Below are positions 14,701-23,291 of a stretch of DNA of 64,000 nucleotides, piece by piece. Source of the DNA: a virus. Every line of letters begins with the position of its first letter. Positions within the stretch are counted from its first letter, which is position 1. The notes beneath the pieces were generated by a model. It did no database searches and was not told where the DNA came from. It saw nothing but the letters and a program-made list of their open reading frames with translations. The stretch lies in the IMG/VR virus record IMGVR_UViG_3300030508_000015, positions 62,001 to 126,000 of that record. One strand, given 5' to 3'. The position numbers and the translations under genes are program-made.

Positions 14701-15462
14701 ATGAGTAACTTATATAATGAATTTGTAAGCGGTTTCTTAAAGCTGGCTGAAGAAGAGAAGTGTGACGTAGATTTCCTCAAAGGCTATATTAAGCAAGCTG
14801 ATGAAATAGTAGATATTTGGACGCAAGCCTTTGACGTACTAGCTAAAGAATCTGGTGACCCTCAATACAAGGTTAAGCTAGCTAATGAGATTATTAGATT
14901 TACTCAACTACTACCTCAAATACATAAACAAGCAGATTTACAAGATACTGAGAAAGGTTATGAAAACTTCCTAGGCGGACTTAATAATGGAGGATTAAGC
15001 CAGGGTCAAAATTGGCTGGAGCATCAATCCTGGATGCCTCAATTTATACAGCAAGCATTACATAACAATCCAAACCTATTATCTAGTCTACTCTCTGGTA
15101 GTATGGGTGGTGGTTTAGGAGGACTATTAATTGGTGCATTGCTAGGTCATCCAATGTCTGGTCTGATGCTGGGTGGTTTAGGTGGTGCAGCTTCAGGAGC
15201 ATTCTTAGGTAATCAAGGTATTAGAGATATGTTTAATTCTGGAGATGGAGTTCCCAAACCTACTCCTCCTCCTCAAGAACTTCCAGACAGGGCTCCTAGT
15301 AGTCTGAATCATGGTCCTGACGATCTACCTACTAGTGCTCCTAGTAATCAGAGTCATGGTGTTATAGAACCAACTCCTACCTCAGCTCCTACTAATAGTA
15401 TTCCTAATGTTAAACCTATTAGTCCTGTTAATAATGCAACAAATACAGTACCACATAAATAA
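14701..15462 (+). CDS. Virion protein, glycine zipper and Pro-rich tail
   Basis: Starts 'NEFVSGFLKLAEEEK'. The middle (about residues 135-180) is a strong glycine zipper (GGGLGGLLIGALLGHPMSG). The C-terminal ~60 residues are Pro/Thr-rich with the repeat 'PSSLNHG / PSNQSHG'. Likely an internal virion or membrane-channel protein (inferred). The related phrase 'NLNHG' occurs in the protein at 2781. Confidence 0.6.
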   Translation: MSNLYNEFVSGFLKLAEEEKCDVDFLKGYIKQADEIVDIWTQAFDVLAKESGDPQYKVKLANEIIRFTQLLPQIHKQADLQDTEKGYENFLGGLNNGGLSQGQNWLEHQSWMPQFIQQALHNNPNLLSSLLSGSMGGGLGGLLIGALLGHPMSGLMLGGLGGAASGAFLGNQGIRDMFNSGDGVPKPTPPPQELPDRAPSSLNHGPDDLPTSAPSNQSHGVIEPTPTSAPTNSIPNVKPISPVNNATNTVPHK

Positions 15463-15466
15463 TCAT

Positions 15467-15679
15467 ATGTTTCTATATCTTACACAAATCCTTAAAGAAG
15501 CTAATGAGTTTGGTTTCGCTAATCAACCAAATACAAGTTTTAGTAATACAAATCCAGCTCCACAATCAGCTTCATTACCTCCTCCTAATCCTGCCCCACG
15601 ACCTAGTCCTGTTCCTAGTATTGGCGGTATGACACCTAATATACAGACAAACAGCCCAGGGTTTACCAGAACTATATGA
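15467..15679 (+). CDS. Small Pro-rich virion-type protein (70 aa)
   Basis: MFLYLTQILKEANEFGF followed by a Pro/Asn/Ser-rich tail (NPAPQSASLPPPNPAPRPSP). The start at 15467 matches the family N-terminus; an upstream in-frame TTG is ignored. Overlaps the next gene by ATGA. Confidence 0.6.
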   Translation: MFLYLTQILKEANEFGFANQPNTSFSNTNPAPQSASLPPPNPAPRPSPVPSIGGMTPNIQTNSPGFTRTI

Positions 15680-16587
15680 AACTAGATATTAATGATTTTA
15701 GTGAAGGTGTTAAAGATATCCTGGCACTATATAAACAAGGTAACAATATCTTTGAAATGAAGAGTGGTGATTTATTCCCTCACAACACTTCTCAATCTAC
15801 CTGGCAGTTCGCCAAGGATAATGGTAATATACATTTCTCTGATGGTACTCATACTTATAGTTTTAAAGGTGATCTAAGTGAGTATGATACAGAATTGGAG
15901 AAGATGCCAGAAGCACCACTACCTAATGTATTTTCCAATGCTAAGATTAAGGGTAGGGCTCAGGTACATAGATCAGATCCAGGTAGTATATATTTTACTT
16001 TGCAAGAAGGACGAAATAATCCAACCTATACTTTAAAACATCAGGGAGATAGTAAATGGAAAGCTATTCCTAAACCTAGAAAAGTCAAAGCCCAACTAAA
16101 AGAAACAGTTACTCCTCTTAATGTAAACTTGGAAAAAGTAAAAGAAGGTATGTTAAAAGAGTTGGAGGAATTCATTAAAGAAGGTGATGGACCAAGTTTT
16201 TTTGATAATGCCAATCATGTAATAGGTAGAGGAGTGCAAGGATTGGCTAATGGAATTACTAAACTTCCTCTATTACCTGGTAGAATTGGTGGAGAAGTAC
16301 CAGTACAACAATCAGATAACGGTCCAATATCTACTGAGGGTGCAGGAACTATAGCCGGTAATGCCTTGCTAGCTAGTGGGATAGGTGCTGGTAGTGGTTT
16401 ATTATATCATTTAGCTAAACGTAATCTGTTAAATACGACTCAAGAAAATGCTGAAGAAGATGCAGAAGGTGGAAAACTTGGTAAAAGAGTGATGTTACCA
16501 GCTCTAGGTATGGCTGGTTTAAATATAGCTGGTAGACAGATGCTACCTAACGCTATTAATGATCCTAAATTAAACATATTTCCTTAA
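15676..16587 (+). CDS. Virion-type protein (303 aa)
   Basis: Starts 'NDFSEGVKDILALYKQG', the shared N-terminal pattern. A soluble beta-rich N-terminal half (STWQFAKDNGNIHFSDGTHT) and a Gly/Ala hydrophobic region near residue 230 (NALLASGIGAGSGLLYHLA) are visible. No family recognised. Part of the same operon. Confidence 0.58.
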   Translation: MKLDINDFSEGVKDILALYKQGNNIFEMKSGDLFPHNTSQSTWQFAKDNGNIHFSDGTHTYSFKGDLSEYDTELEKMPEAPLPNVFSNAKIKGRAQVHRSDPGSIYFTLQEGRNNPTYTLKHQGDSKWKAIPKPRKVKAQLKETVTPLNVNLEKVKEGMLKELEEFIKEGDGPSFFDNANHVIGRGVQGLANGITKLPLLPGRIGGEVPVQQSDNGPISTEGAGTIAGNALLASGIGAGSGLLYHLAKRNLLNTTQENAEEDAEGGKLGKRVMLPALGMAGLNIAGRQMLPNAINDPKLNIFP

Positions 16588-16591
16588 TTAA

Positions 16592-16894
16592 ATGGATATT
16601 GATACTATAATGAATCTGGTTAATAATGATAATAACCTGAGTAGTGAGCAGAAACAGGAATTGAATCAAGCAGAGAATAAACAGAAACTTGAAAAGTTAT
16701 TATCTAGTGTAGCTGGTTCCGCTATAGGATTGGTAGTTGCTAAATTTAATGATTTAAGCAAGACTACCCAAGTATTGTTAACACTATTAGGTTTTGGTCT
16801 GGGTAGTGTGATTTATGATTATTATCATCGTAGTAAGTTTGCTAATTACGATGACAAGACTAGAACTTATAAGATTGATACTGATAAATATTAA
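16592..16894 (+). CDS. Small membrane protein (100 aa)
   Basis: The acidic/amide-rich N-terminal half (NNDNNLSSEQKQELNQAENK) is followed by two hydrophobic segments (SSVAGSAIGLVVAKF and VLLTLLGFGLGSVIYDYY). Likely membrane- or virion-associated. Function unknown. Confidence 0.6.
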   Translation: MDIDTIMNLVNNDNNLSSEQKQELNQAENKQKLEKLLSSVAGSAIGLVVAKFNDLSKTTQVLLTLLGFGLGSVIYDYYHRSKFANYDDKTRTYKIDTDKY

Positions 16895-16897
16895 TAT

Positions 16898-17236
16898 ATG
16901 AATAAAGCTGAATTGATAAAAGAAGCAATCTCTGCTGAATTAGCTAAAGAAGGTAAGACATTGTTAGACTTGGAGAGAGCCTTGAGTAAAGAGGCTGGTG
17001 GAGGTGGCTTGTTCTTTTCACCAGAATCGTTCACTAATGTAGGTAAAGGTCTATTAAATCTTTACGGAGCCTCAGCATTAGCGGTAGGTGCATTAGGAGG
17101 TACTGGTGCTTATATGGGGTTGCAGGCTAATGAGGATAGTACTAATCAACAATTAAAGAAAATCAGGGAAAAACAACAATACGAAGAAGCTACCAGATCT
17201 TTAATAGAACATATTAAAAACCCTTCAACTCTATAA
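16898..17236 (+). CDS. Small virion-type protein (112 aa)
   Basis: N-terminus 'KAELIKEAISAELAKEGK' fits the shared motif. One Gly/Ala-rich hydrophobic helix (GASALAVGALGGTGAYMGL) is followed by a charged C-terminal helix. Unknown function. Confidence 0.58.
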   Translation: MNKAELIKEAISAELAKEGKTLLDLERALSKEAGGGGLFFSPESFTNVGKGLLNLYGASALAVGALGGTGAYMGLQANEDSTNQQLKKIREKQQYEEATRSLIEHIKNPSTL

Positions 17237-17238
17237 TT

Positions 17239-17643
17239 ATGCCTAAGAAAAATATTGAGATTAAGAATCGTGAAGACTTCATGCTGCAAGGAACATTGAG
17301 TGAGGTACCTTGGGAACCAAAGTCTGAAGAACAGATTCAGAAAGATTTATTTAAAAGTAGTGACCCGGATAAGATACTTGATGCTTTTGAAACTCAACTA
17401 GGTATAAAATCAAATAATGTACCTATTCCTAATGAGATCTATAAGTGTATATTTTTAAAACCATGTAGTGATGATGAACATGCTCAATTATTACAAGATT
17501 TATATAATAACTCTAGAAGATATAGAGTTTTGAATCGGTCTGATAATTGGACCCATAAAGGAGATTTGGTAATGTTTGTTGAATATGTTGAAAACCTGGA
17601 TGTTAAAGCAGAGTTGGAGAAAGAGAAGGAAAACAATATATGA
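17239..17643 (+). CDS. Hypothetical soluble protein (134 aa)
   Basis: No family recognised. Charged and soluble (MPKKNIEIKNREDFMLQGTL...), without the N-terminal virion motif. It could be a chaperone or assembly factor for its neighbours, which is speculation from position only. ATGA overlap with the next gene. Confidence 0.55.
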   Translation: MPKKNIEIKNREDFMLQGTLSEVPWEPKSEEQIQKDLFKSSDPDKILDAFETQLGIKSNNVPIPNEIYKCIFLKPCSDDEHAQLLQDLYNNSRRYRVLNRSDNWTHKGDLVMFVEYVENLDVKAELEKEKENNI

Positions 17644-18608
17644 ATGAAATTTTAAAGAAAGCTTCAGGCTATACTCCCCCAGAATTGATGTTGTTATCTG
17701 CTTTGGGTGGCGGAAGTGTATTTGCCGGACTAAGGTTGCTCACAGATATGGGGAGTAAATTAAATCCACCTAAAGTAGAGCAAAATAAAATCAAGCTACA
17801 ATTACCGGAAAATAATGGAATTGCTTCAGTAACTCCTGGGGAAGCTGGTCCATTACAAGGTTTCGGTAAATCAGCAGAACCAATGCAGCCTGATTGGTAT
17901 GTTTCTCCTCTCTCAGCCTTAGTAGGTTTGCCTATAGGATTCTTAGGAACTAAAGCGCTTTATGACAAATATCAGGAGAATCAAGGAAATGCTCAGATAG
18001 CCGAAGCTAAAAAGAATTATACTAAGCAGTTAATGCTAGCTCAACAAATGAATAAAATGAGTGAAGAAACACCATTAGTAGATGCATTCTGTAAAGCTGC
18101 TGCAGAAGAATTGGATAAAGAAGCTGCTTCTTTACTTAGTTTGACAAAAGGTCTGATAAATAAAGTACCAGGTCTTAATGCTGTAAAAGGTTTCACTAAT
18201 CAACATAAATGGGTTACCCCTATCGCAGGTTTAGGTGCATTAGGTGTGGCTGATAATTATGTAGAACCAACTACTAAATCTTTAACAGAAAATGCACCAA
18301 ATGCTATGGGATTTGCTCCCTCAGCAGTACCTGGTATTGATAGTAGTACTATTATGAAGAATCTCCCTACTGATGATGCTAGCTTGTTAAGTGCTGAAGA
18401 TAGTTTATCTAATAAAGCTTCTAAAGGTGGTAATGCATTTGTAAACAAGCTTACTGGTAATTATTGGGGACAGACTAAAGATACTTGGAAGGCATTAGCT
18501 GGTTTAGGTACAGCTGGTACATTCGGTATACTATTAAATAATCATCTAAAGAAAAAAGAGAAGGAAGAAAAAGCTCAATATCCTGTAGGTGTTGAATATG
18601 CAAAATAA
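17640..18608 (+). CDS. Virion-type membrane protein (322 aa)
   Basis: MNEILKKASGYTPPELMLLS. Hydrophobic glycine-rich segments are seen near residues 17-35, 90-105 and 280-300 (AGLGTAGTFGILLNNHL). An internal 'LVDAFCKAAAEELDKEAASL' looks like a second copy of the FxxGFxKxA-type motif. Probably an internal/ejected protein like its neighbours. Confidence 0.58.
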   Translation: MNEILKKASGYTPPELMLLSALGGGSVFAGLRLLTDMGSKLNPPKVEQNKIKLQLPENNGIASVTPGEAGPLQGFGKSAEPMQPDWYVSPLSALVGLPIGFLGTKALYDKYQENQGNAQIAEAKKNYTKQLMLAQQMNKMSEETPLVDAFCKAAAEELDKEAASLLSLTKGLINKVPGLNAVKGFTNQHKWVTPIAGLGALGVADNYVEPTTKSLTENAPNAMGFAPSAVPGIDSSTIMKNLPTDDASLLSAEDSLSNKASKGGNAFVNKLTGNYWGQTKDTWKALAGLGTAGTFGILLNNHLKKKEKEEKAQYPVGVEYAK

Positions 18609-19398
18609 TGCTTTTTATAGAGGAGTACTTAGTGAGATAAATAAGTTTGCTCAAGTAACTCCTCCTACACCTCAAATAACACCTTCAGCTCCTAGTCCAG
18701 TTATCTCAGGTATTAAGGCACCTCTTCTCTCTCAAACTCAGCATACAATAAATGATTTTGAAAGTGTTTATCCTAAAGTAGAATCAGCTTTGCCTAATAT
18801 AGAGAAATCTATTAGTAGTATACCAGATAATCAATTAGCTTCCACTACTCCTGAGCAATTTAAAAATACAGTCACTCCTTCATTTTCACAGATACTAGCA
18901 CATCCTATAAATAGTGCTTCATTAGCTGATAATCAAGGTAAACTTAATGATGTATTTACTAGTTTTCAAAATTTACCTCCTGAACAGCAAGCAGTAGCAA
19001 TAAATACTATAGGTACTTATCATCCAGATTTAGCCAAATTCTTAAGTAGTCAGATAGAGAGAGGAGCTAAATCCAGTTTTAGTAATGCTTCCTGGTCTGA
19101 TTTAGGTAGTGCTGCTAAACAAGGCCTAACTGGAGATCATAAAACATTATCTAGTGTGATGATGCAAGATCCTAAAATAAAGTCTCTAGTCACTAATTCT
19201 ATGTTAGGGAGGGCTGGAGAACTTAGTGGTCAGTGGTTAAAGAATAATTGGCAGACTCTGGCTAGTGTGATAGGTGGAACAGCTTTGATAGGTTTGGTGT
19301 ATAGTATTATGAAAAATACCGCAGCCACAGCCCAAGCTACCCAACAAACTCAACAAAATAGTTTACAACCTAGGCTGAATGCTCCACAATCATTATAA
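18598..19398 (+). CDS. Virion-type protein (266 aa)
   Basis: MQNNAFYRGVLSEINKFAQ, the clearest form of the shared N-terminal motif, followed by a Pro-rich linker and a helical body. One C-terminal hydrophobic segment (TLASVIGGTALIGLVYSIM) precedes a Gln/Thr-rich end. The start at 18598 (ATG) is chosen over upstream GTG/TTG. Overlaps the previous gene by 11 nt. Confidence 0.6.
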   Translation: MQNNAFYRGVLSEINKFAQVTPPTPQITPSAPSPVISGIKAPLLSQTQHTINDFESVYPKVESALPNIEKSISSIPDNQLASTTPEQFKNTVTPSFSQILAHPINSASLADNQGKLNDVFTSFQNLPPEQQAVAINTIGTYHPDLAKFLSSQIERGAKSSFSNASWSDLGSAAKQGLTGDHKTLSSVMMQDPKIKSLVTNSMLGRAGELSGQWLKNNWQTLASVIGGTALIGLVYSIMKNTAATAQATQQTQQNSLQPRLNAPQSL

Positions 19399-19400
19399 TT

Positions 19401-20099
19401 GTGAACAATCATATAGATCCATTATATAGTTTGCCTATTCCAAAGAATGTGCGTGGTTTTTTCGATCCAGAGAAGACTAGGGAATGGTTACATACTAAAG
19501 CCTTGGATTCTTTTCAGAAGAAGCTTAATACAATTGAAAGTCCAGCCTACAAACTAAAAGTAACAGACTTATCTTATAATGCTCCTGAACATTCTCCAAC
19601 TTATAAAGAACAAAATAAGGCTATAATGGAGAAAAGAGATTTGTCCACTCCATTACGAGGTACTTTTCAGATGATAGATAAGAAAACTGGTAATGTATTA
19701 GATACCAAAACTACAACTATCGCTCATATCCCCTGGCTTACTGAAAGGAATACAGTAATCTTACATGGTGCGGAATACTCAGTTGCACATCAACAACGTT
19801 TACTACCAGGTGTCTATACTCGTACTAAGGAATCTGGAGAAGCTGAAGCCCACATCAATGTCTTACCTGGAACTGGAGTAGGTGGCAAAGTAATTTTTTA
19901 CCCTGACCGTGCATTATTCGTTTATCAAGTTGGAACTACTCAAATTAAGCTATATGGATTACTTAAAGAAATGGGCGTATCTGATAGTGAGATGGAGAAA
20001 GTTTGGGGTTCTGAAATATTCAATAAAAATAAATCTCAATATACTGGACTAGAATTTGATAAATTGTATAATAAAGTCATAGGTAATGAAGAAGAATAA
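19401..20099 (+). CDS. RNA polymerase beta subunit-like fragment, N-terminal part
   Basis: Residues ~100-190 read like the beta-subunit region 'iPlMTerGTFiinGaErvivsQlhrspGVyf': here HIPWLTERNTVILHGAEYSV, then AHQQRLLPGVYTRTKESGE, then a 'VIFYPDRALFVYQVGTTQIK' segment and 'LLKEMGVSD'. At 232 aa it covers only the first part of a ~1,000+ aa beta subunit and ends cleanly with TAA. Starts with GTG. A matching downstream beta segment is encoded at 33585-34271 on the other strand, so the subunit looks split. It is probably part of a phage multisubunit RNA polymerase. Confidence 0.72.
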   Translation: MNNHIDPLYSLPIPKNVRGFFDPEKTREWLHTKALDSFQKKLNTIESPAYKLKVTDLSYNAPEHSPTYKEQNKAIMEKRDLSTPLRGTFQMIDKKTGNVLDTKTTTIAHIPWLTERNTVILHGAEYSVAHQQRLLPGVYTRTKESGEAEAHINVLPGTGVGGKVIFYPDRALFVYQVGTTQIKLYGLLKEMGVSDSEMEKVWGSEIFNKNKSQYTGLEFDKLYNKVIGNEEE

Positions 20100-20111
20100 C
20101 TACTCAAATAT

Positions 20112-20396
20112 ATGTCGAACGAAACACAATTAGAACAGCAATTGAATGCTGAATGGAGAAAAACTATTAAAGATAATCTTGAAGAACTCAGGACTGGTCA
20201 AAAACAATTAGCTAAGGATATTACTGATATTAAGCTAAGTTGTGCTCAAGCAGATGAAGTAAAAAGTCTGAGAGAAAAGGTCGAAAAACTTGAATTATCT
20301 AAAGCTAAAACTACTGGAGTATTGGTAGCCGTAAATGTGATATTAATTTTTGCGGGCTGGTGTATTCAGACTTTACTGCTTGTACATCATAGTTAA
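20112..20396 (+). CDS. Coiled-coil protein with C-terminal membrane anchor
   Basis: 94 aa: an N-terminal coiled coil (QLEQQLNAEWRKTIKDNLEE ... LREKVEKLELSK) followed by one transmembrane helix (GVLVAVNVILIFAGWCIQTLLL). The layout resembles XhlA-like haemolysin/holin-accessory proteins, so a lysis role is possible. Its stop overlaps the stop of the convergent endonuclease gene. Confidence 0.6.
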   Translation: MSNETQLEQQLNAEWRKTIKDNLEELRTGQKQLAKDITDIKLSCAQADEVKSLREKVEKLELSKAKTTGVLVAVNVILIFAGWCIQTLLLVHHS

Positions 20397-21091
20397 GCAG
20401 GCCTTCTTCTTTCATTTCTTGGTAAGTTGAATTGTAGATATTTCTCATACTTTCTAGTCAGTCCAATTCTGTCTTCTAGAAAGCCTTGATAAATATAGTT
20501 ACCGAATTTATAACCACCACAAATGCTAGGTATAACTATTCTAGAACCCTTATGTCCAGTTTTTTTATTAATCTCCCTCCCTATTCTATAATGAATCTCC
20601 ATAGGTAATACTAATTTCTCAAAAGCAGACCAATCTTGAGTGTAGGGACCACAAATACTATAAGAACAATGACCATCTCTGGATATACAAAAACAACCAT
20701 CCCCATCACTGTAACCCCTCCACCAGTAATGAGTTAGGTTTTCAGGTATAATGCTTAATATTGTAGGAGCTTGATCTTTACTTCTATAATTGTAACTAAT
20801 TAATTTAGTTGCTAATTCTACACTACCTTTTTGAAAACTCATTTGTAATTGCCCTGGTGGATTTGTTTTTTGTATATTTCTACGTATATTCCAATTCCAG
20901 GCTTTCATAAGTGTTGGTTCAATAATTACTGCATCAACTTGTTTTATAGCTATTTTAATTTTATTTTCTTTAGATATAGACCCGTCGGCCCAGATAAATC
21001 CTAACGTATATGCTGTCTCTGCTGTTATATTAGTTAAATCCATATAATGACAGTACACATTAGCTACCACGCTGTCAATATTATAGCGCAT
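20393..21091 (-). CDS. Free-standing LAGLIDADG homing endonuclease
   Basis: Two LAGLIDADG-type motifs are seen: 'TAYTLGFIWADGS' (about residue 28-40) and 'HYWWRGYSDGDGC' (about 120-132), each ending in the acidic catalytic residue. There are no intein splicing blocks around it, and it lies on the opposite strand to its neighbours, between the RNA-polymerase-like/coiled-coil genes and the tail genes. It would spread by cutting allelic sites in related phages. Confidence 0.85.
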   Translation of the reverse strand: MRYNIDSVVANVYCHYMDLTNITAETAYTLGFIWADGSISKENKIKIAIKQVDAVIIEPTLMKAWNWNIRRNIQKTNPPGQLQMSFQKGSVELATKLISYNYRSKDQAPTILSIIPENLTHYWWRGYSDGDGCFCISRDGHCSYSICGPYTQDWSAFEKLVLPMEIHYRIGREINKKTGHKGSRIVIPSICGGYKFGNYIYQGFLEDRIGLTRKYEKYLQFNLPRNERRRPA

Positions 21092-21177
21092 ATATCTGTT
21101 GACTAAACTTATAATAATAGTTAATATAGAAATATACGAATAAACAATTATGTTTATTTTAACTAATTATACAATCT

Positions 21178-22311
21178 ATGTCAGACGCCTCTAGTATTAG
21201 AAGGACATCAGCAGTTTTAGCTCCAACTTCTGGTAATGCTAACCCTAAGCCTGGTACATTGCCTGGAGTTTTGACTCCTGGTTCACAACAAAATAACCCT
21301 GGTGGTACTGGCTTTGCTGGTGCTCAAGCCACAGCAGCTGGATTTTTTGCTGGTGGTATCAGATTTTGTTTAAATCCATCTGGGTATTATTTCACTTATA
21401 CTGATACAAGTGGTATTAGTAGACTCCGTGAAACTGGTCAGGCTTACATTAATACAGGCACGCAGTGGACTCCAGTTGGTAACAATCCACTAGATATCAA
21501 TGTCCCCCTCGCCGCTAATGCTATTGATCAATATGTTTATGTAGCTGACCGTCCTTATAACGTATTGAGTGGTTCATTTGTATATACTACTCCTGGTGGC
21601 TCTTCTTGTGCACTTCAGTTAGGTGTATGTCCTTTCTCTCAAGGTATATTAGCTGGTGCTGGTACTATTACTACTACTAACTCTTCTGCTACTGTTAATG
21701 GTGTTAGTACTACATTTACTTCTGCACTAATTGGTTCCGCAATTTTCAGTCCTTCAGGTACTTATATTGGTACAGTCTCAGCTGTAGGTAGCACAACCTC
21801 TCTTACATTGGCTGTGGCTGCTTCTAATGCATGGGGTGGTGGTACTCAGGTATTGACTGGTTCTGCCTGGAATTACGGCCCTTATCTTACTGGTACTGGT
21901 AACCTTACTGCGTCTACTGCAACTTCTGCTGTGACTGTTACTGCTGCTGGTTTTGCTAGTTCTGTTACAGTTGGTAGTAACTTGTATGATCAATATGGTA
22001 GAACTCTTGGTGTGATTGCTTCCGTTAATAGTACTACATCTCTTACTCTAACCGCCAATGCTGCTTTTAATGCAGCTGCTACAACTTGGTCATATAGCAC
22101 CTTGTTTATTGGTGTGCCAGCTTATGGTACTAATGTGTTTACTGCTACCATCCCACTCACTGCAAGTCCGGGTATTGTACAAATTGGTACTTTGAATGCC
22201 ACTATTGCTAATACTCAAATAACTACTGGACAGGCTTTGGCCCTTAGATTTACTGGTACTGTCACAGGTTTGGCTGGGTTGACTGGTACTGTTATCTTGC
22301 AACCTCAGTAA
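21178..22311 (+). CDS. Abundant-type structural protein with beta repeats (377 aa)
   Basis: Ala/Thr/Gly/Ser-rich. Two internal repeats are visible: 'FTSALIGSAIFSPSG...VGSTTSLTLAVAASN' and 'FASSVTVGSNLYDQYG...VNSTTSLTLTANAAFN'. N-terminus MSDASSIRRTSAVLAPTSGN; codon use is strong and uniform. Single gene between a gap and a strong terminator, as expected for an abundant virion component such as a head decoration or tail protein. Exact role unknown. Confidence 0.6.
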   Translation: MSDASSIRRTSAVLAPTSGNANPKPGTLPGVLTPGSQQNNPGGTGFAGAQATAAGFFAGGIRFCLNPSGYYFTYTDTSGISRLRETGQAYINTGTQWTPVGNNPLDINVPLAANAIDQYVYVADRPYNVLSGSFVYTTPGGSSCALQLGVCPFSQGILAGAGTITTTNSSATVNGVSTTFTSALIGSAIFSPSGTYIGTVSAVGSTTSLTLAVAASNAWGGGTQVLTGSAWNYGPYLTGTGNLTASTATSAVTVTAAGFASSVTVGSNLYDQYGRTLGVIASVNSTTSLTLTANAAFNAAATTWSYSTLFIGVPAYGTNVFTATIPLTASPGIVQIGTLNATIANTQITTGQALALRFTGTVTGLAGLTGTVILQPQ

Positions 22312-22330
22312 GCTATTTAATCTTATCACA

Positions 22331-22360
22331 AAGCAACCTATTTACTTAGGTTGCTTTTTT
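22331..22360 (+). terminator. Strong rho-independent terminator
   Basis: Perfect AAGCAACCTA / TAGGTTGCTT stem, 6-nt loop, followed by T6. Confidence 0.9.
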
Positions 22361-22362
22361 AT

Positions 22363-22391
22363 TTGACAACTTTCCTCTATTTTGAAATGAT
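22363..22391 (+). promoter_or_regulatory. Sigma70-like promoter, leaderless start
   Basis: TTGACA (22363-22368), 17 nt, AATGAT (22386-22391), 7 nt, then ATG at 22399. It sits directly after the terminator. Confidence 0.6.
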
Positions 22392-22398
22392 ACTAAAC

Positions 22399-22653
22399 AT
22401 GAATGAACAAGCTACGTTAGACACACCAGTGATACCTAATTTTAAGATGTCGACTGAGCAGATAGTTAAGTTATTGCAGGGTTATTTGGCACAAGCAGAT
22501 ACTAGTTTAACTAGTTTACAATCTAATATAGATGATGCTACAAATAAATTGAATGAATGGAAGAGAATGCAGTTGATTATAGTAGGACAGAAACAATTGA
22601 TACAAGATATACTAAGTAAGACGGTAGACACACCTAAAGAAGAGACTAAATAA
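22399..22653 (+). CDS. Small helical protein (84 aa)
   Basis: MNEQATLDTPVIPNFKMSTEQIVKLLQ..., two helices with heptad-like pattern (LAQADTSLTSLQSNIDDATN). No family recognised. Start chosen at 22399, consistent with the promoter; an in-frame ATG at 22387 lies inside the -10 region. Confidence 0.6.
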   Translation: MNEQATLDTPVIPNFKMSTEQIVKLLQGYLAQADTSLTSLQSNIDDATNKLNEWKRMQLIIVGQKQLIQDILSKTVDTPKEETK

Positions 22654-22656
22654 ATT

Positions 22657-22851
22657 ATGGCTATAACGCTAAATGACACCAAGACTAGAATATACAACCT
22701 TTATATAGAACAGTTGGAAGCAGAGGAAGAAAAGAAAGCTACTAGTAAGATGCATTCAGAAAATATTAAACGGATTAAATCTGAAATTAAGGATATTCTG
22801 AATGAAGAAGCAGAAGTTGTAAAGAATGCTCAAAAGAGTATTGACGATTAA
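22657..22851 (+). CDS. Small coiled-coil protein (64 aa)
   Basis: Highly charged helix (YIEQLEAEEEKKATSKMHSE ... IKDILNEEAEVVKNA). Same operon as the preceding 84-aa gene, ended by a hairpin at 22868. Function unknown. Confidence 0.55.
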   Translation: MAITLNDTKTRIYNLYIEQLEAEEEKKATSKMHSENIKRIKSEIKDILNEEAEVVKNAQKSIDD

Positions 22852-22867
22852 ATAGATTGAAGTAATA

Positions 22868-22900
22868 TGAGGCTAGGCTATTTAATGTAGTTTAGCCTCA
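22868..22900 (+). terminator. Hairpin terminator
   Basis: TGAGGCTA / TAGCCTCA perfect stem with a 17-nt loop, followed by TTTTATTTAT. Confidence 0.7.
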
Positions 22901-22910
22901 TTTTATTTAT

Positions 22911-23291
22911 ATGATTGATATTTTAATTTCATACCTATTATTAAGTGCAAGTATAGCCATGTTTTTAGTTATATGGTTTAATAATACTTTTGTTGAATAT
23001 ATGAATTTACTAAGATTGACTAAGTTCTTTTATATAGAAGAATACAATAATATTACTGTAGATGACCCTAGTTTGTCTTATCTAGAATATTTAGCTGCTA
23101 ATCGGTCTAACTTCCTTGTAAAAATTATTAGTTGTCCCAAATGTATAGTAGTCTGGTTATCTATACTATTACATATTCCTATTATCGTATTTATAGATTT
23201 TCCTTTAATATTTATTCCTGTAAGTATATTTATAGCAGCTTACTTTAGTTTGCTAATGTACTATATTTTGGTTAAACTAATGAATAAATGA
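22911..23291 (+). CDS. Membrane protein with CPKC motif (126 aa)
   Basis: An N-terminal transmembrane helix (LISYLLLSASIAMFLVIWF), a 'SCPKCIVVW' Cys-X2-Cys followed by Trp, and two further hydrophobic segments. The CPxC-xxxW feature resembles DUF1360-type phage/bacterial membrane proteins. Function unknown. The stop overlaps the start of the fibre gene by ATGA. Confidence 0.6.
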   Translation: MIDILISYLLLSASIAMFLVIWFNNTFVEYMNLLRLTKFFYIEEYNNITVDDPSLSYLEYLAANRSNFLVKIISCPKCIVVWLSILLHIPIIVFIDFPLIFIPVSIFIAAYFSLLMYYILVKLMNK

